Source: an uncultured bacterium
Lineage (GTDB): Bacteria; Eisenbacteria; RBG-16-71-46; CAIMUX01
Length of the DNA stretch: 6,701 bases
Reading direction: 5' to 3'
Assembly (NCBI GenBank): GCA_946886185.1
Contig: CAMPIC010000160.1
Coordinates: forward strand, 1 to 6,701
Each line of letters starts with the position of its first letter. Positions within the stretch are counted from its first letter, which is position 1. Shown here piece by piece: positions 1-6,701 of the stretch. A program made the translations under genes and the position numbers. Below the pieces are notes generated by a model. It did no database searches, was not told the DNA's origin, and saw only the letters and a program-made list of their open reading frames with translations.

Positions 1-846
1 AGGGCCCATCTGCCGGATCTCGCCGCGGGCAAGAGGATGTTCGTCTTCGGGCTGACCGAGCCGGGCCGCGGATCGGACGCCACCAATCCGGAAGTCACCG
101 CGGTGCGCGATGGAGAAGGTTGGCGGATTCGGGGCGAGAAGTGTTGGGCGACGAACGCGCGCTGGGCGAGCCACGTGGTGGTGCATGCGCTGACTGATCC
201 GGGGGGACGTCCGGGGCATCGCTCCACCTGCTTCATCGTTCCGATGGACGATCCGAACGTGCACTACCAGGAGATGGAGGGGAAGGAAGTCTGGCTGCAG
301 TCGTCGACCGGATCGATCGCCTTCGACAATGTCCGGGTCCCGCGCGACGCGATCCTCGGCGAGGAGAACAGCGGATTCAAGGTGATGGCGACGACTCTGA
401 ACGGCGGCCGACTCTTCATCGCCGCGCTCTCTCTCGCCTCGCTCGCGTTCACCCTGGACAAGTGCCGCGGGTATGCCCAGGAACGGATTCAGTTCGAAGA
501 GAAGCCGATCGGTCGATTCCAGCGCGTGCAGGACGTGATCCTGGATCTCGACATCGCTCTCCATCAGGGGATCACGTGGCTCATGCGCATCGTCGAGCAG
601 TATGACGACGGCACCATGCCCCGCGAATCCGCGGCCAAAGTGAAGATCGAGTGCTCGCGTCGAGCCTCGGCGCTCATGGTGCCGGCGATGGAGATGTGCG
701 GTGCGGTCGCTTGCCTCGATGAGTTCGGACTCACCCGGCACATGCGCGATCTCTTCGTCTGCCGGGTCGGCGAAGGGAGCAATTTCGCGCTCAAGACATT
801 GTCGGCGCGTCCCCTCATGCCGGATATTTCGTCGATCTTGGAGTAA
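1..846 (+). CDS. Acyl-CoA dehydrogenase, 5' end cut by window edge
   Basis: This is a cytoplasmic FAD-dependent acyl-CoA dehydrogenase, a family that makes the alpha-beta double bond in acyl-CoA thioesters and passes electrons to ETF. The frame is open from base 1; the ATG at 37 is internal, because it sits just before the conserved FGLTEPGRGSD stretch (the family's [ST]E-x-x-x-G-[ST]-D signature). About 281 residues are visible against a usual 380-400, so roughly 100 residues of the N-terminal helical domain are missing. Going down the protein one sees the beta domain with GEKCWATNA (family K-x-W-x-TN) and FDNVRVPRDAILGEENSGF, then the C-terminal helical domain with LNGGR and IGRFQRVQD. Near the end, GEGSN (Glu encoded at 772-774) fits the position of the catalytic Glu of classical members. 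The usual Q-x-x-GG-x-G stretch is replaced by MEMCGAVAC. Substrate chain length cannot be read from this. The stop is TAA at 844-846. The family is certain; the subfamily is unknown. Confidence 0.95.
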   Translation, partial: RAHLPDLAAGKRMFVFGLTEPGRGSDATNPEVTAVRDGEGWRIRGEKCWATNARWASHVVVHALTDPGGRPGHRSTCFIVPMDDPNVHYQEMEGKEVWLQSSTGSIAFDNVRVPRDAILGEENSGFKVMATTLNGGRLFIAALSLASLAFTLDKCRGYAQERIQFEEKPIGRFQRVQDVILDLDIALHQGITWLMRIVEQYDDGTMPRESAAKVKIECSRRASALMVPAMEMCGAVACLDEFGLTRHMRDLFVCRVGEGSNFALKTLSARPLMPDISSILE

Positions 847-886
847 GACGCGAGGGCTACCCCCCAAGACCGGCCGGTGGGAGTTC

Positions 887-893
887 GGAAGGG
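887..893 (+). promoter_or_regulatory. Ribosome binding site of the large exported protein
   Basis: GGAAGGG is a purine-rich Shine-Dalgarno-like sequence ending 8 bases before the ATG at 902. It selects this ATG over the in-frame ATGs at 701 and 719, which lie inside the upstream dehydrogenase gene and lack a signal peptide behind them. The ATG at 902 is followed directly by a plausible signal peptide, which independently supports the choice. Confidence 0.6.
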
Positions 894-901
894 ATTCCAG
901 G

Positions 902-3900
902 ATGAGCACAGCACGAGTCGTGCGGTCTTCGGCCGCCACGCCCGCGACGGTCCGGATCCCTCTCGCCGGAATGATCGGGGCCTTTCTTTTCGCCGCCACG
1001 TTGCTGAGTCCGTGCCTCGCGGCCGATCCGAACGAGCCGAACGACCTCCCCGAAAACGCGACTCCCGTCACCTACGGTTATGAGTCGAGCCAGACCGAGA
1101 TCGCTCCTGAGGGAGATGTGGACTTCTATCGGTTCTCCGGTCGCGCCGGCGATGTCGTCGACATTCGAACGCGTATCCCGGTCCTGGGAAAACTGGACGG
1201 CCGTATATGGCTGCTCGATGAGGGCGGAGCCGTGCTCGCGGAGAACGATGACGACGAAGATTTCCGGAGCTCACGGTTGACCCTGATCCTTGCCGAAGAT
1301 GGCGACTACCTGATTCGCTATGCCTACCGATTGGAAACGCCCGCCGGCGTGAACGGGAGCGCGGAGCTCGGTCATCGTGACGGTACGGGACAGGCGACTG
1401 GACAGCTCGGCGACGGTGGCGACGGTTCACGACTGGCGACCGGACAGCTCGGCGATGGTAGCGACGGTTCACGACCGGCTCCTGAACAGCTCGGCGAAGG
1501 TATCGGCGGTCCAGGACCGACCTCCGTGCTCGGCTCGCGGAGCGGTGTTGCACCGCGCGGGGGACTCGAGCCAGTCGGCCTGTACATCTTGAACCTCGAC
1601 GTCCTCGCGGCTCCACCGGCGGAACGGCTGATCGCGGGGAGCGGGTTCGCGGGCGTCGTACCGCTCGGCTGGTCGCAACCGGAAGTCACGATCCTGACGG
1701 GGGCATCGATCGTGGTGGGAGTGGAACGGAGCGCGAACGGCGGCGCCGACTTCGAGTACCTCGGAACCGTGGAGGAGGCGCGGTACCTCGACGACGGGAT
1801 CGGGGAAAGCGGCATGGAGCTGCTCTACCGCGTCCGGACCGATTATCCCGATGGGGCCGGCAGCTCGTTCTCGGAGGTCGTCGCTGCGACTCCCACTGAA
1901 GCGGGTTTCCAGGTGTCGTCCCGCTTCACGCAGGCTTCTCCCGCCATCGATGGCTCGATCGCGGCGGGAGAGTGGTCGCAGGCGGCACAGATCCGTCTGG
2001 TCGACGAGACTACCGGCGGCGAGATGACCACGCTGTATTTGATGAACGATGAGGACTACCTGTATCTCGCGACCGACCGCGGCTCCCGCGTGACCGAGAT
2101 CGGAATCTACTTCGATCCGGACAACGACGATTCCTATGGATCCACCGGGCAGGAAGGGAACTACTGGGTCGATCGAGAAGGCACCGTGACGTTCCGTCCG
2201 ATCCAGGGAGCCTATCCCGATCACGAGTTCGGGGAGTTCGAGACCAGTCCTGCGGGCGTCACCGCGGCTCTGCGGGTGACTCCTTTCCGTAGTCAGTATG
2301 AAGTCCGGTTCGATCTGAAAGCGTCGCACGTGCACGCAGAGGTCGGTGACGTGATCGGAATCTACGTCTTCGATCTCGTCGATGCTGGTTTCGCCGGCTA
2401 TCCTCCCGGCCCCGGGGACATGATCTTCGTCGCGCCGCGCACGTTCGCGGACCTCACCCTGGCCGGCCCGACCGCAGAGATCTTCCTTCCCGCAACCGAT
2501 CTCGATTTCATGGACACCGCGGTAGGATCAGAACGCACGCGGTCCCTCACCGTCGAGAATCGAGGCATCGCGCCTCTGCAGATCACAGGTTTCGAGCTGA
2601 TCGGAGATGACGCAGAGAGCTTCGAAGCCCGAACCAGCCTCCCGATCGTGATCCAGCCGGGTGGCTCTGGCCAGGTCAGCCTGGCCTTCGTTCCGCTCGC
2701 GCACGGCGAGGCTGAAGCGACGCTCCGGATCAGGTCGAACGACCCCGCGGGAGTTTCCCAGGTCGGCTTGAGCGGGATCAGCGTCAACCAGCCGCCCCGG
2801 CTCCAGGTGCGAAATCCGGTCTCGCACGGCGTCGCCGGGCAGTCGCTCGAGATCGAAGCCGAGTGCAGCGACGACCTTCTTCTCGCGAGCGTGGCCGGCG
2901 AATACGTCACGGGAAGCGGATCGAGCGGACAGATCGTGCTGGTTCAGGACGCCGGACAGATCTATCGCGGCTCGATCCCCGGAAACGTCCTGGGCGCGGA
3001 GGGGCTGCAGTACCGGATCGTGGCAATCGACGGCGAGCAGGCGAGAAGCGTGACCGGCTGGTTCGACGTCGTGGTCGCGACTACGCGATTGGAAAGCCCG
3101 GCATGGTCCGGGGGAACGGCGCAGAACGCCTACCGTCTGATTTCCATCCCTTCGTTGCTCGGCGACGACGGAGCCGGGGTCTTCACGGGAAGTCTCGGCC
3201 CGTATGATGCCAAGGCCTGGAGACTCTTCGCGCTCGACGAAATCGAATATGTCGAACAGAGCAATCGGCAGCGGATCGCACCCGGGGAAGCGCTTTGGCT
3301 CATCACGCGCGATGCCGCCGCGCTGAGCACCGGTCCGGGTGAATCGGTCCCGCAGTCGGAGCCGTTCCACGTCCCGCTCCGGGCAGGCTGGACCCTGGTC
3401 GGCAATCCCTTCGCCTATCCGATTCCGCCAGAACAATTGTCGCTTGCCGGCGGAGGCACCCTCGACCTGCGCCGGTACGACCAGTCGTGGTCGGTCACCT
3501 CGAGTCTGATTCCTTGGGAAGGATACGCGGTGTTTTCGGAGACGGAAGACGAGCTCGTCATTCGTCCCAACTCGCCGAGCGGAGCGGGCGCGGCTCCGGA
3601 AGGAATCGGCCCCGCTGGTGGCGGGGCGGACGTGTTCGCGACAGAATCGTTGGAGCGCGGTCGATCCACCATGGCGGACGCGGTCGCCTCGGAGCGAGCT
3701 GCACGCGCGCGCGGCAAATCCACTGGCGCCGGGTCGGTCAGCTCCGGGAGGATCGGCGCTGTCGATTCGGCAAGCTGGGAAGAGTGGGCCGTCGCGATCG
3801 AGGCTCGGTGTCAGGATGCCCGCGACGCCGACAACCACGCCGGTGTTCATCCGGCCGCCCGACTGGGCCGGGATCAGTTCGACCTTGCGGAGCCGCCTCC

Positions 3901-4519
3901 CATCGGAGAATACGTCTCGCTCTATTTCCGGCGCCCCGAGTGGCGCAGCGTCACCTCACGTTTCTGCACCGACCTGCGCGCTCCTGCCACCGACCACGCC
4001 TATTCGTTCTCCGTCGAGTCGAACATCGACGATCGCATCCGACTCGAGTTCGATCTCCGAACGGTCCCCGAGGATGCCACGGTGTGGCTGGTCGATCGGC
4101 TCACGGGCGCCGTCTGGGATCTCCGGGCCGAGACGCGCATCGAGATCGGTCCCGCCCGCACGCGACCACGCGAGCTGGAGCTTCTGATCAGTAAAACCTC
4201 TTCGGAGGACATATCTGGAGATGGCTTCGCCGGCGTCTTGTCCGCGAGCGGGAACCTCGCCTTCCCCAACCCCGCCCGCTCTGCGGTGACGCTCTTTTAT
4301 GAGCTGCCGCAGGCGCAGGCAGTCTCGATCGCCATCTTCGGAGTGGGCGGCGAATTGGTTCGAACCGTACGCAACCATGAAGCACAGTCGAAGGGCCGCC
4401 ACGCGATCGTCTGGGACGGCAGGAACGACGGGGGAGCGGTGGTTCCTCGAGGCAGCTACTTCTATCGGGTCGCCGGAGACTCGTTTTCCACTCACGGTCG
4501 CATCTTGCTCGTGGAATAA
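902..4519 (+). CDS. Large secreted multidomain protein with C-terminal FlgD-Ig-like domain
   Basis: This 1205-residue exported protein is built from beta-sandwich modules. Residues 1-40 are a signal peptide with the hydrophobic stretch LAGMIGAFLFAATLL and likely cleavage near CLA/AD. Residues 42-143 plus 224-235 match a PPC-type domain (DPNEPND, GDVDFYRF, final strand GLYILNLDV), split by a Gly/Asp-rich tandem repeat at about 155-213. Residues 240-332 look FN3-like (VERSANGGADFEYLG, LYRVRTD). Residues 340-520 look like a CBM9/DOMON-type domain (AIDGSIAAGEWSQA, then DEDYLYLATD). Residues 526-627 look like an ASH/choice-of-anchor D domain (LTVENRG, IRSNDP, VGLSG). Residues 630-725 are another beta module; 740-890 contain YRLISIP and LRAGWTLVGNPF. 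A Gly/Ala/Ser-rich linker spans 890-955. Residues 956-1100 carry DNHAGV and EPPPIGEYVSLYF. Residues 1118-1205 are FlgD-Ig-like (FPNPARS, WDGRNDGG, VPRGSYFYR), similar in layout to C-terminal domains of type IX-secreted proteins. No catalytic motif is visible, so binding, adhesion or a structural surface role is an inference. Domain names come from motif recognition, not a profile search. Confidence 0.93.
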   Translation: MSTARVVRSSAATPATVRIPLAGMIGAFLFAATLLSPCLAADPNEPNDLPENATPVTYGYESSQTEIAPEGDVDFYRFSGRAGDVVDIRTRIPVLGKLDGRIWLLDEGGAVLAENDDDEDFRSSRLTLILAEDGDYLIRYAYRLETPAGVNGSAELGHRDGTGQATGQLGDGGDGSRLATGQLGDGSDGSRPAPEQLGEGIGGPGPTSVLGSRSGVAPRGGLEPVGLYILNLDVLAAPPAERLIAGSGFAGVVPLGWSQPEVTILTGASIVVGVERSANGGADFEYLGTVEEARYLDDGIGESGMELLYRVRTDYPDGAGSSFSEVVAATPTEAGFQVSSRFTQASPAIDGSIAAGEWSQAAQIRLVDETTGGEMTTLYLMNDEDYLYLATDRGSRVTEIGIYFDPDNDDSYGSTGQEGNYWVDREGTVTFRPIQGAYPDHEFGEFETSPAGVTAALRVTPFRSQYEVRFDLKASHVHAEVGDVIGIYVFDLVDAGFAGYPPGPGDMIFVAPRTFADLTLAGPTAEIFLPATDLDFMDTAVGSERTRSLTVENRGIAPLQITGFELIGDDAESFEARTSLPIVIQPGGSGQVSLAFVPLAHGEAEATLRIRSNDPAGVSQVGLSGISVNQPPRLQVRNPVSHGVAGQSLEIEAECSDDLLLASVAGEYVTGSGSSGQIVLVQDAGQIYRGSIPGNVLGAEGLQYRIVAIDGEQARSVTGWFDVVVATTRLESPAWSGGTAQNAYRLISIPSLLGDDGAGVFTGSLGPYDAKAWRLFALDEIEYVEQSNRQRIAPGEALWLITRDAAALSTGPGESVPQSEPFHVPLRAGWTLVGNPFAYPIPPEQLSLAGGGTLDLRRYDQSWSVTSSLIPWEGYAVFSETEDELVIRPNSPSGAGAAPEGIGPAGGGADVFATESLERGRSTMADAVASERAARARGKSTGAGSVSSGRIGAVDSASWEEWAVAIEARCQDARDADNHAGVHPAARLGRDQFDLAEPPPIGEYVSLYFRRPEWRSVTSRFCTDLRAPATDHAYSFSVESNIDDRIRLEFDLRTVPEDATVWLVDRLTGAVWDLRAETRIEIGPARTRPRELELLISKTSSEDISGDGFAGVLSASGNLAFPNPARSAVTLFYELPQAQAVSIAIFGVGGELVRTVRNHEAQSKGRHAIVWDGRNDGGAVVPRGSYFYRVAGDSFSTHGRILLVE
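1364..1540 (+). repeat. 42-base in-frame tandem repeat encoding Gly/Asp-rich 14-residue units
   Basis: Three 42-base units start at 1402, 1444 and 1486, each opening with ACAGCTCGGCGA. By hand count, units one and two match at 35 of 42 bases, and units two and three at 32 of 42. Degenerate copies flank them: AGCTCGG at 1365 lies 39 bases upstream of its counterpart and GCTCGG at 1528 lies 39 bases downstream, so spacing runs 39, 42, 42, 39. The encoded units read QLGDGGDGSRLATG, QLGDGSDGSRPAPE and QLGEGIGGPGPTSV. Because the period is a multiple of three, copy number can change without breaking the frame. The array lies inside the large exported protein, between the penultimate and last predicted strands of its PPC-like domain. 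Confidence 0.88.
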
Positions 4520-4562
4520 ACCCCGTTGCGGCTCCGCCGTTCATCGTGCAGGCGGCAGTGAA

Positions 4563-4591
4563 GGGGCTCATCGACTATCGTGAGTGACCCC
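4563..4591. terminator. Weak hairpin between convergent genes, possible bidirectional terminator
   Basis: In the 102-base gap between the two converging stop codons, GGGG-CTCA-T-CGA-CTA-TCG-TGAG-TGA-CCCC can fold into a stem with a one-base bulge, a three-base bulge and a three-base loop. No T tract follows on either strand, so it does not look like a classic intrinsic terminator. A second simple stem, CCGCC at 4534-4538 with GGCGG at 4551-4555, lies just upstream. The position is right for transcription termination of both genes, but the structural evidence is thin. Confidence 0.3.
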
Positions 4592-4621
4592 ATGTCCATG
4601 CCCTTACTTGAGGTGGGCTTC

Positions 4622-6682
4622 CTAATCGTCTGAAACTTGGAAGACCCGGACACGCAGGCCCAGCGACGTGGCCTGAGGCAGCTCCGGGTACGGCACTTCG
4701 CGCAGCCAGTGGGGCCGGCCCCCCGGCTCTGCGATTCTGTGGGCGAAGATCTCGCTCGTGCTCCGGGCGGGCGACTCCGGTCTCAGGACGGCGTCGTAGC
4801 GGCTCGCAAAGTCTTCCCACTCCGTGAGGACGATGTGGGTGAGCCTTCGCTCGGTCGCGAGCCGCAACGCCTCTTCATTCGTCCGCGCCGTTGCGATCTC
4901 GGCAGCGGCGCGCAATCCTTCCGCGTTTTCCCAGTAGAGCGTTCCGATCGACGGGATTCCGCCGAAATAGGAAAGCAGGACGCTCGACTCGGGTCCAGCG
5001 AGCACGCAGTGCGCGTCTTCATCCGCTCCCAACAGCAGCGCGACGTCCCGGAGAAGAAGCGCGCGCAGCTCCGCGAGAGTGAGCTCTTCTCCCATCTCCG
5101 CGTGCTGAATTTCCCCGCGCAGAATGGAAAGCGGACCGGCCAATGCCACGAGCAACGCAATTCCCACGAGGACGGACCACGCGCGCCTTCCCCATCGCTC
5201 CCGAATGGTCTTCGCGAGGATCGGCAGGGTCACGGCCGCCATCGCCACCGCGAGTCCTCCCCAGATGACTCCCCAACGCACCTGATACACGCGAAGCACG
5301 GTCGCGACCGCCAATGGAATCAAGCAGAGCAACAGTGTGATCCGTTGCCGGGTCGAGATCTCCCAGCGCAGGGCGACAATCGCTCCGATCGCTGCCAGCG
5401 GGAGGATGCCGAACGCCTGGAGCACGCTGGCGTCGCCCACGCGCAGAACGTCGCTGATGGGCTGGAGCTCGCTGATTCTGGCGTGCAGAGCGGCCAGGAA
5501 CGGATCGCGCATCGCGTGGGCCTGCTCGCCCAGCGTCAGGATCGCGAGGGCGGGACTGATCACGAACATGGCGCACGCTCCGAGCTTCGCGGTTCGGAAA
5601 CGCGGGCCAGCCTCGCTCCACATCGCGAGCATCTCCGCGCCGGCCAGCCAGGCGATGGCGTACAGAGGATGGTTGACCTCGACATGCCAGGAGACGGCAT
5701 CGGGGACAGACTCGAATACGTAGAACACAATGCTGGCGAGCGCGCCTATACGTCCCCACAGCCGCCACGTCGCAGGATCGAAGAGACCGGGGACCACATG
5801 GTCGCCGCGGTGAACCTGCCGAGAGGTCTCTTCCTCCCGTGGCTGTCTCGATTCACCGGACGAGTCGCCGTGCGCGCCGGCGGCGGAACCTAGTCTCCCA
5901 TCGACTCCGGGTCTTCTGTAATGGAGCCAAGCGAGAACGCACAGGATCCCGATGCCGATGAAAACGAACGTGAAGCTCTGGGTGATCGCGCTGATCCAGA
6001 GCCCGGTCGCTCCCGCGAGCGCGGAAAGTACGACGCCGAAACGAGCCGCGCGAGGGTCGGCGATCGCGATCGTCAGTCCGAACAGGGTACCGAGAGCGCA
6101 CACGGCAGCCAGTCCGTGATGATCCGGTTCACCCGGGAGAAAACCTCCGTACACGTCGCCGCTCGCGAGGAGCGCAACGGCCATCGTGGCTGCGGCGAGA
6201 ACGCCTCCGTAGCGCATCGCGATTCCGGAAAGGAGCGCGACGCACCCGAGAAAGAGGATCGGGCAGGCCCAGACGCCGGCGCGTTCGATTCCTTCCTCGA
6301 TGCCCGCGTCATGCACGTCCGCCCAGATTCGTCCGAGCCCCATGAGCCACCAAGCGAGCCCGGAAGACCATCGCACCGGACGCCCGTCCGGCGCGTTGTC
6401 GAAACGCGTCGCGCGGAGACGCCAGGTCCCGGTGTTGGCGAGTCCGCGCGCGTGATCGATCCAGAGAAAGCTGTCGAGCGCTTGCGGAGATAGAAAGCGA
6501 GGAACGCGCGCGTGCGTCTGGAAAGCCTCGGCCGTAGCAGCTCCGACCACCACCTGGTCGAGGTGCCGGAGCCTCCGATCGACGGTGTGCCCATGCGCGA
6601 TCACGAAACAGACGATGCCGGACAGGAGCAGGAGATAAACGCCGCGACCAGCCCACGCCGACGGGGATCTCCGGGAGATCAA
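4622..6682 (-). CDS. STT3/PglB-like GT-C polytopic membrane protein (oligosaccharyltransferase-like)
   Basis: This is an integral membrane protein, 686 residues from a TTG at 6682, with about 12-13 hydrophobic segments up to residue 520 and a soluble C-terminal part at about 521-686. The layout fits STT3/AglB/PglB enzymes, which transfer lipid-linked glycans to protein asparagines outside the membrane. After the first membrane segment (about 15-30) comes a long loop with D70, D76-H77 and DNAPDGRPVRW (95-105), like the family's first external loop with its catalytic Asp. GEPDHHG (184-190) matches the DHH-type motif. ISELQP (403-408) resembles the SVSE/TIXE motif of external loop 5. VYQVRW (465-470) recalls the conserved Arg-bearing segment. 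The soluble part lacks WWDYG; SYFGG at 571-575 may sit in its place. A charged loop (254-305) interrupts the membrane region. The frame stays open to base 6701 and the TTG has no strong ribosome binding site, so the true start may lie outside the window. GT-C class is likely; protein N-glycosylation is less sure. Confidence 0.85.
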   Translation of the reverse strand: MISRRSPSAWAGRGVYLLLLSGIVCFVIAHGHTVDRRLRHLDQVVVGAATAEAFQTHARVPRFLSPQALDSFLWIDHARGLANTGTWRLRATRFDNAPDGRPVRWSSGLAWWLMGLGRIWADVHDAGIEEGIERAGVWACPILFLGCVALLSGIAMRYGGVLAAATMAVALLASGDVYGGFLPGEPDHHGLAAVCALGTLFGLTIAIADPRAARFGVVLSALAGATGLWISAITQSFTFVFIGIGILCVLAWLHYRRPGVDGRLGSAAGAHGDSSGESRQPREEETSRQVHRGDHVVPGLFDPATWRLWGRIGALASIVFYVFESVPDAVSWHVEVNHPLYAIAWLAGAEMLAMWSEAGPRFRTAKLGACAMFVISPALAILTLGEQAHAMRDPFLAALHARISELQPISDVLRVGDASVLQAFGILPLAAIGAIVALRWEISTRQRITLLLCLIPLAVATVLRVYQVRWGVIWGGLAVAMAAVTLPILAKTIRERWGRRAWSVLVGIALLVALAGPLSILRGEIQHAEMGEELTLAELRALLLRDVALLLGADEDAHCVLAGPESSVLLSYFGGIPSIGTLYWENAEGLRAAAEIATARTNEEALRLATERRLTHIVLTEWEDFASRYDAVLRPESPARSTSEIFAHRIAEPGGRPHWLREVPYPELPQATSLGLRVRVFQVSDD

Positions 6683-6701
6683 TCTTCGGGCAGCCCGGGA
6701 G

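Noticed and set aside
701..901. Upstream extension of the large exported protein to an ATG at 701
   Set aside because: The extension would overlap the dehydrogenase gene by about 146 bases, encodes Ser/Arg-rich nonsense, and would bury the signal peptide. The ATG at 902 has a ribosome binding site and an immediate signal peptide.
1001..1024. Lipoprotein signal (lipobox) at LLSPC in the exported protein
   Set aside because: The residue before Cys is Pro, which does not fit the usual Ala/Gly/Ser at that position, and a normal signal peptidase I site (CLA/AD) follows directly.
1055..1360. Asn-x-Ser/Thr sequons in the exported protein (N52-A-T and N151-G-S) as targets of the STT3-like enzyme
   Set aside because: Only two sequons were found in 1205 residues, neither has the acidic residue at -2 preferred by PglB, and the two genes are convergent. 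Chance occurrence explains this.
1364..1540. CRISPR array or mobile-element terminal repeats
   Set aside because: The repeats are contiguous with no unique spacers, have an in-frame 42-base period and are fully coding.
1469..2335. 288-codon minus-strand open frame across the repeat and FN3-like region
   Set aside because: No recognisable protein features, and it overlaps strongly supported plus-strand domains.
2528..3850. 440-codon open frame on the minus strand, opposite the large exported protein
   Set aside because: Its translation is rich in Arg, Asp and Gly, with no recognisable domain or membrane pattern, and the plus strand has a continuous, clearly folded multidomain protein. Long antisense frames are expected at this GC content.
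4637..5893. 418-codon open frame on the plus strand, opposite the STT3-like gene
   Set aside because: The translation is Arg/Gln/Glu-rich and domainless, while the minus strand shows consistent membrane segments and conserved motifs. It is a GC-driven shadow.

Overview
The window is high-GC DNA, roughly 60-65% by eye, and densely coding. It probably comes from an environmental bacterium of the FCB/Gemmatimonadota/Candidatus Eisenbacteria type. That placement is an inference from one trait: a very large secreted mosaic protein that ends in a FlgD-Ig-like/'sorting' type C-terminal domain. No rRNA or other phylogenetic marker is present to confirm it.

Layout. (1) Bases 1-846 (+) are the C-terminal three quarters of an acyl-CoA dehydrogenase whose start lies outside the window. 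(2) After a 55-base gap with a good ribosome binding site, bases 902-4519 (+) encode a 1205-residue exported multidomain protein. Its order is signal peptide, PPC-like beta domain interrupted by a 14-residue Gly/Asp-rich tandem repeat, FN3-like domain, CBM9/DOMON-like domain, ASH-type (choice-of-anchor D) domain, further beta modules, a module with a DN-AGV...EPPPIGEY signature, and the C-terminal FlgD-Ig-like domain. (3) A 102-base gap between converging genes (4520-4621) holds only weak hairpins. (4) Bases 4622-6682 (-) encode a polytopic membrane protein of at least 686 residues. It resembles the STT3/PglB/AglB oligosaccharyltransferase (GT-C) fold, with recognisable DHH, ISELQP and QVRW motifs but no WWDYG motif. 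Its reading frame stays open to the right edge, so its true start may lie beyond the window.

How the genes relate. The dehydrogenase (fatty acid or other acyl-CoA oxidation, cytoplasm) and the surface protein are co-directional and may share a transcript, but no functional link is visible. The STT3-like gene converges on them from the opposite strand and belongs to a different transcription unit. Glycosylation of the surface protein by the STT3-like enzyme is conceivable but unsupported beyond adjacency. I see no mobile element, CRISPR array, tRNA, rRNA or defence system. The most noteworthy items are the non-canonical STT3-like protein, the repeat insertion inside the PPC domain and the uncharacterised module next to the C-terminal domain.
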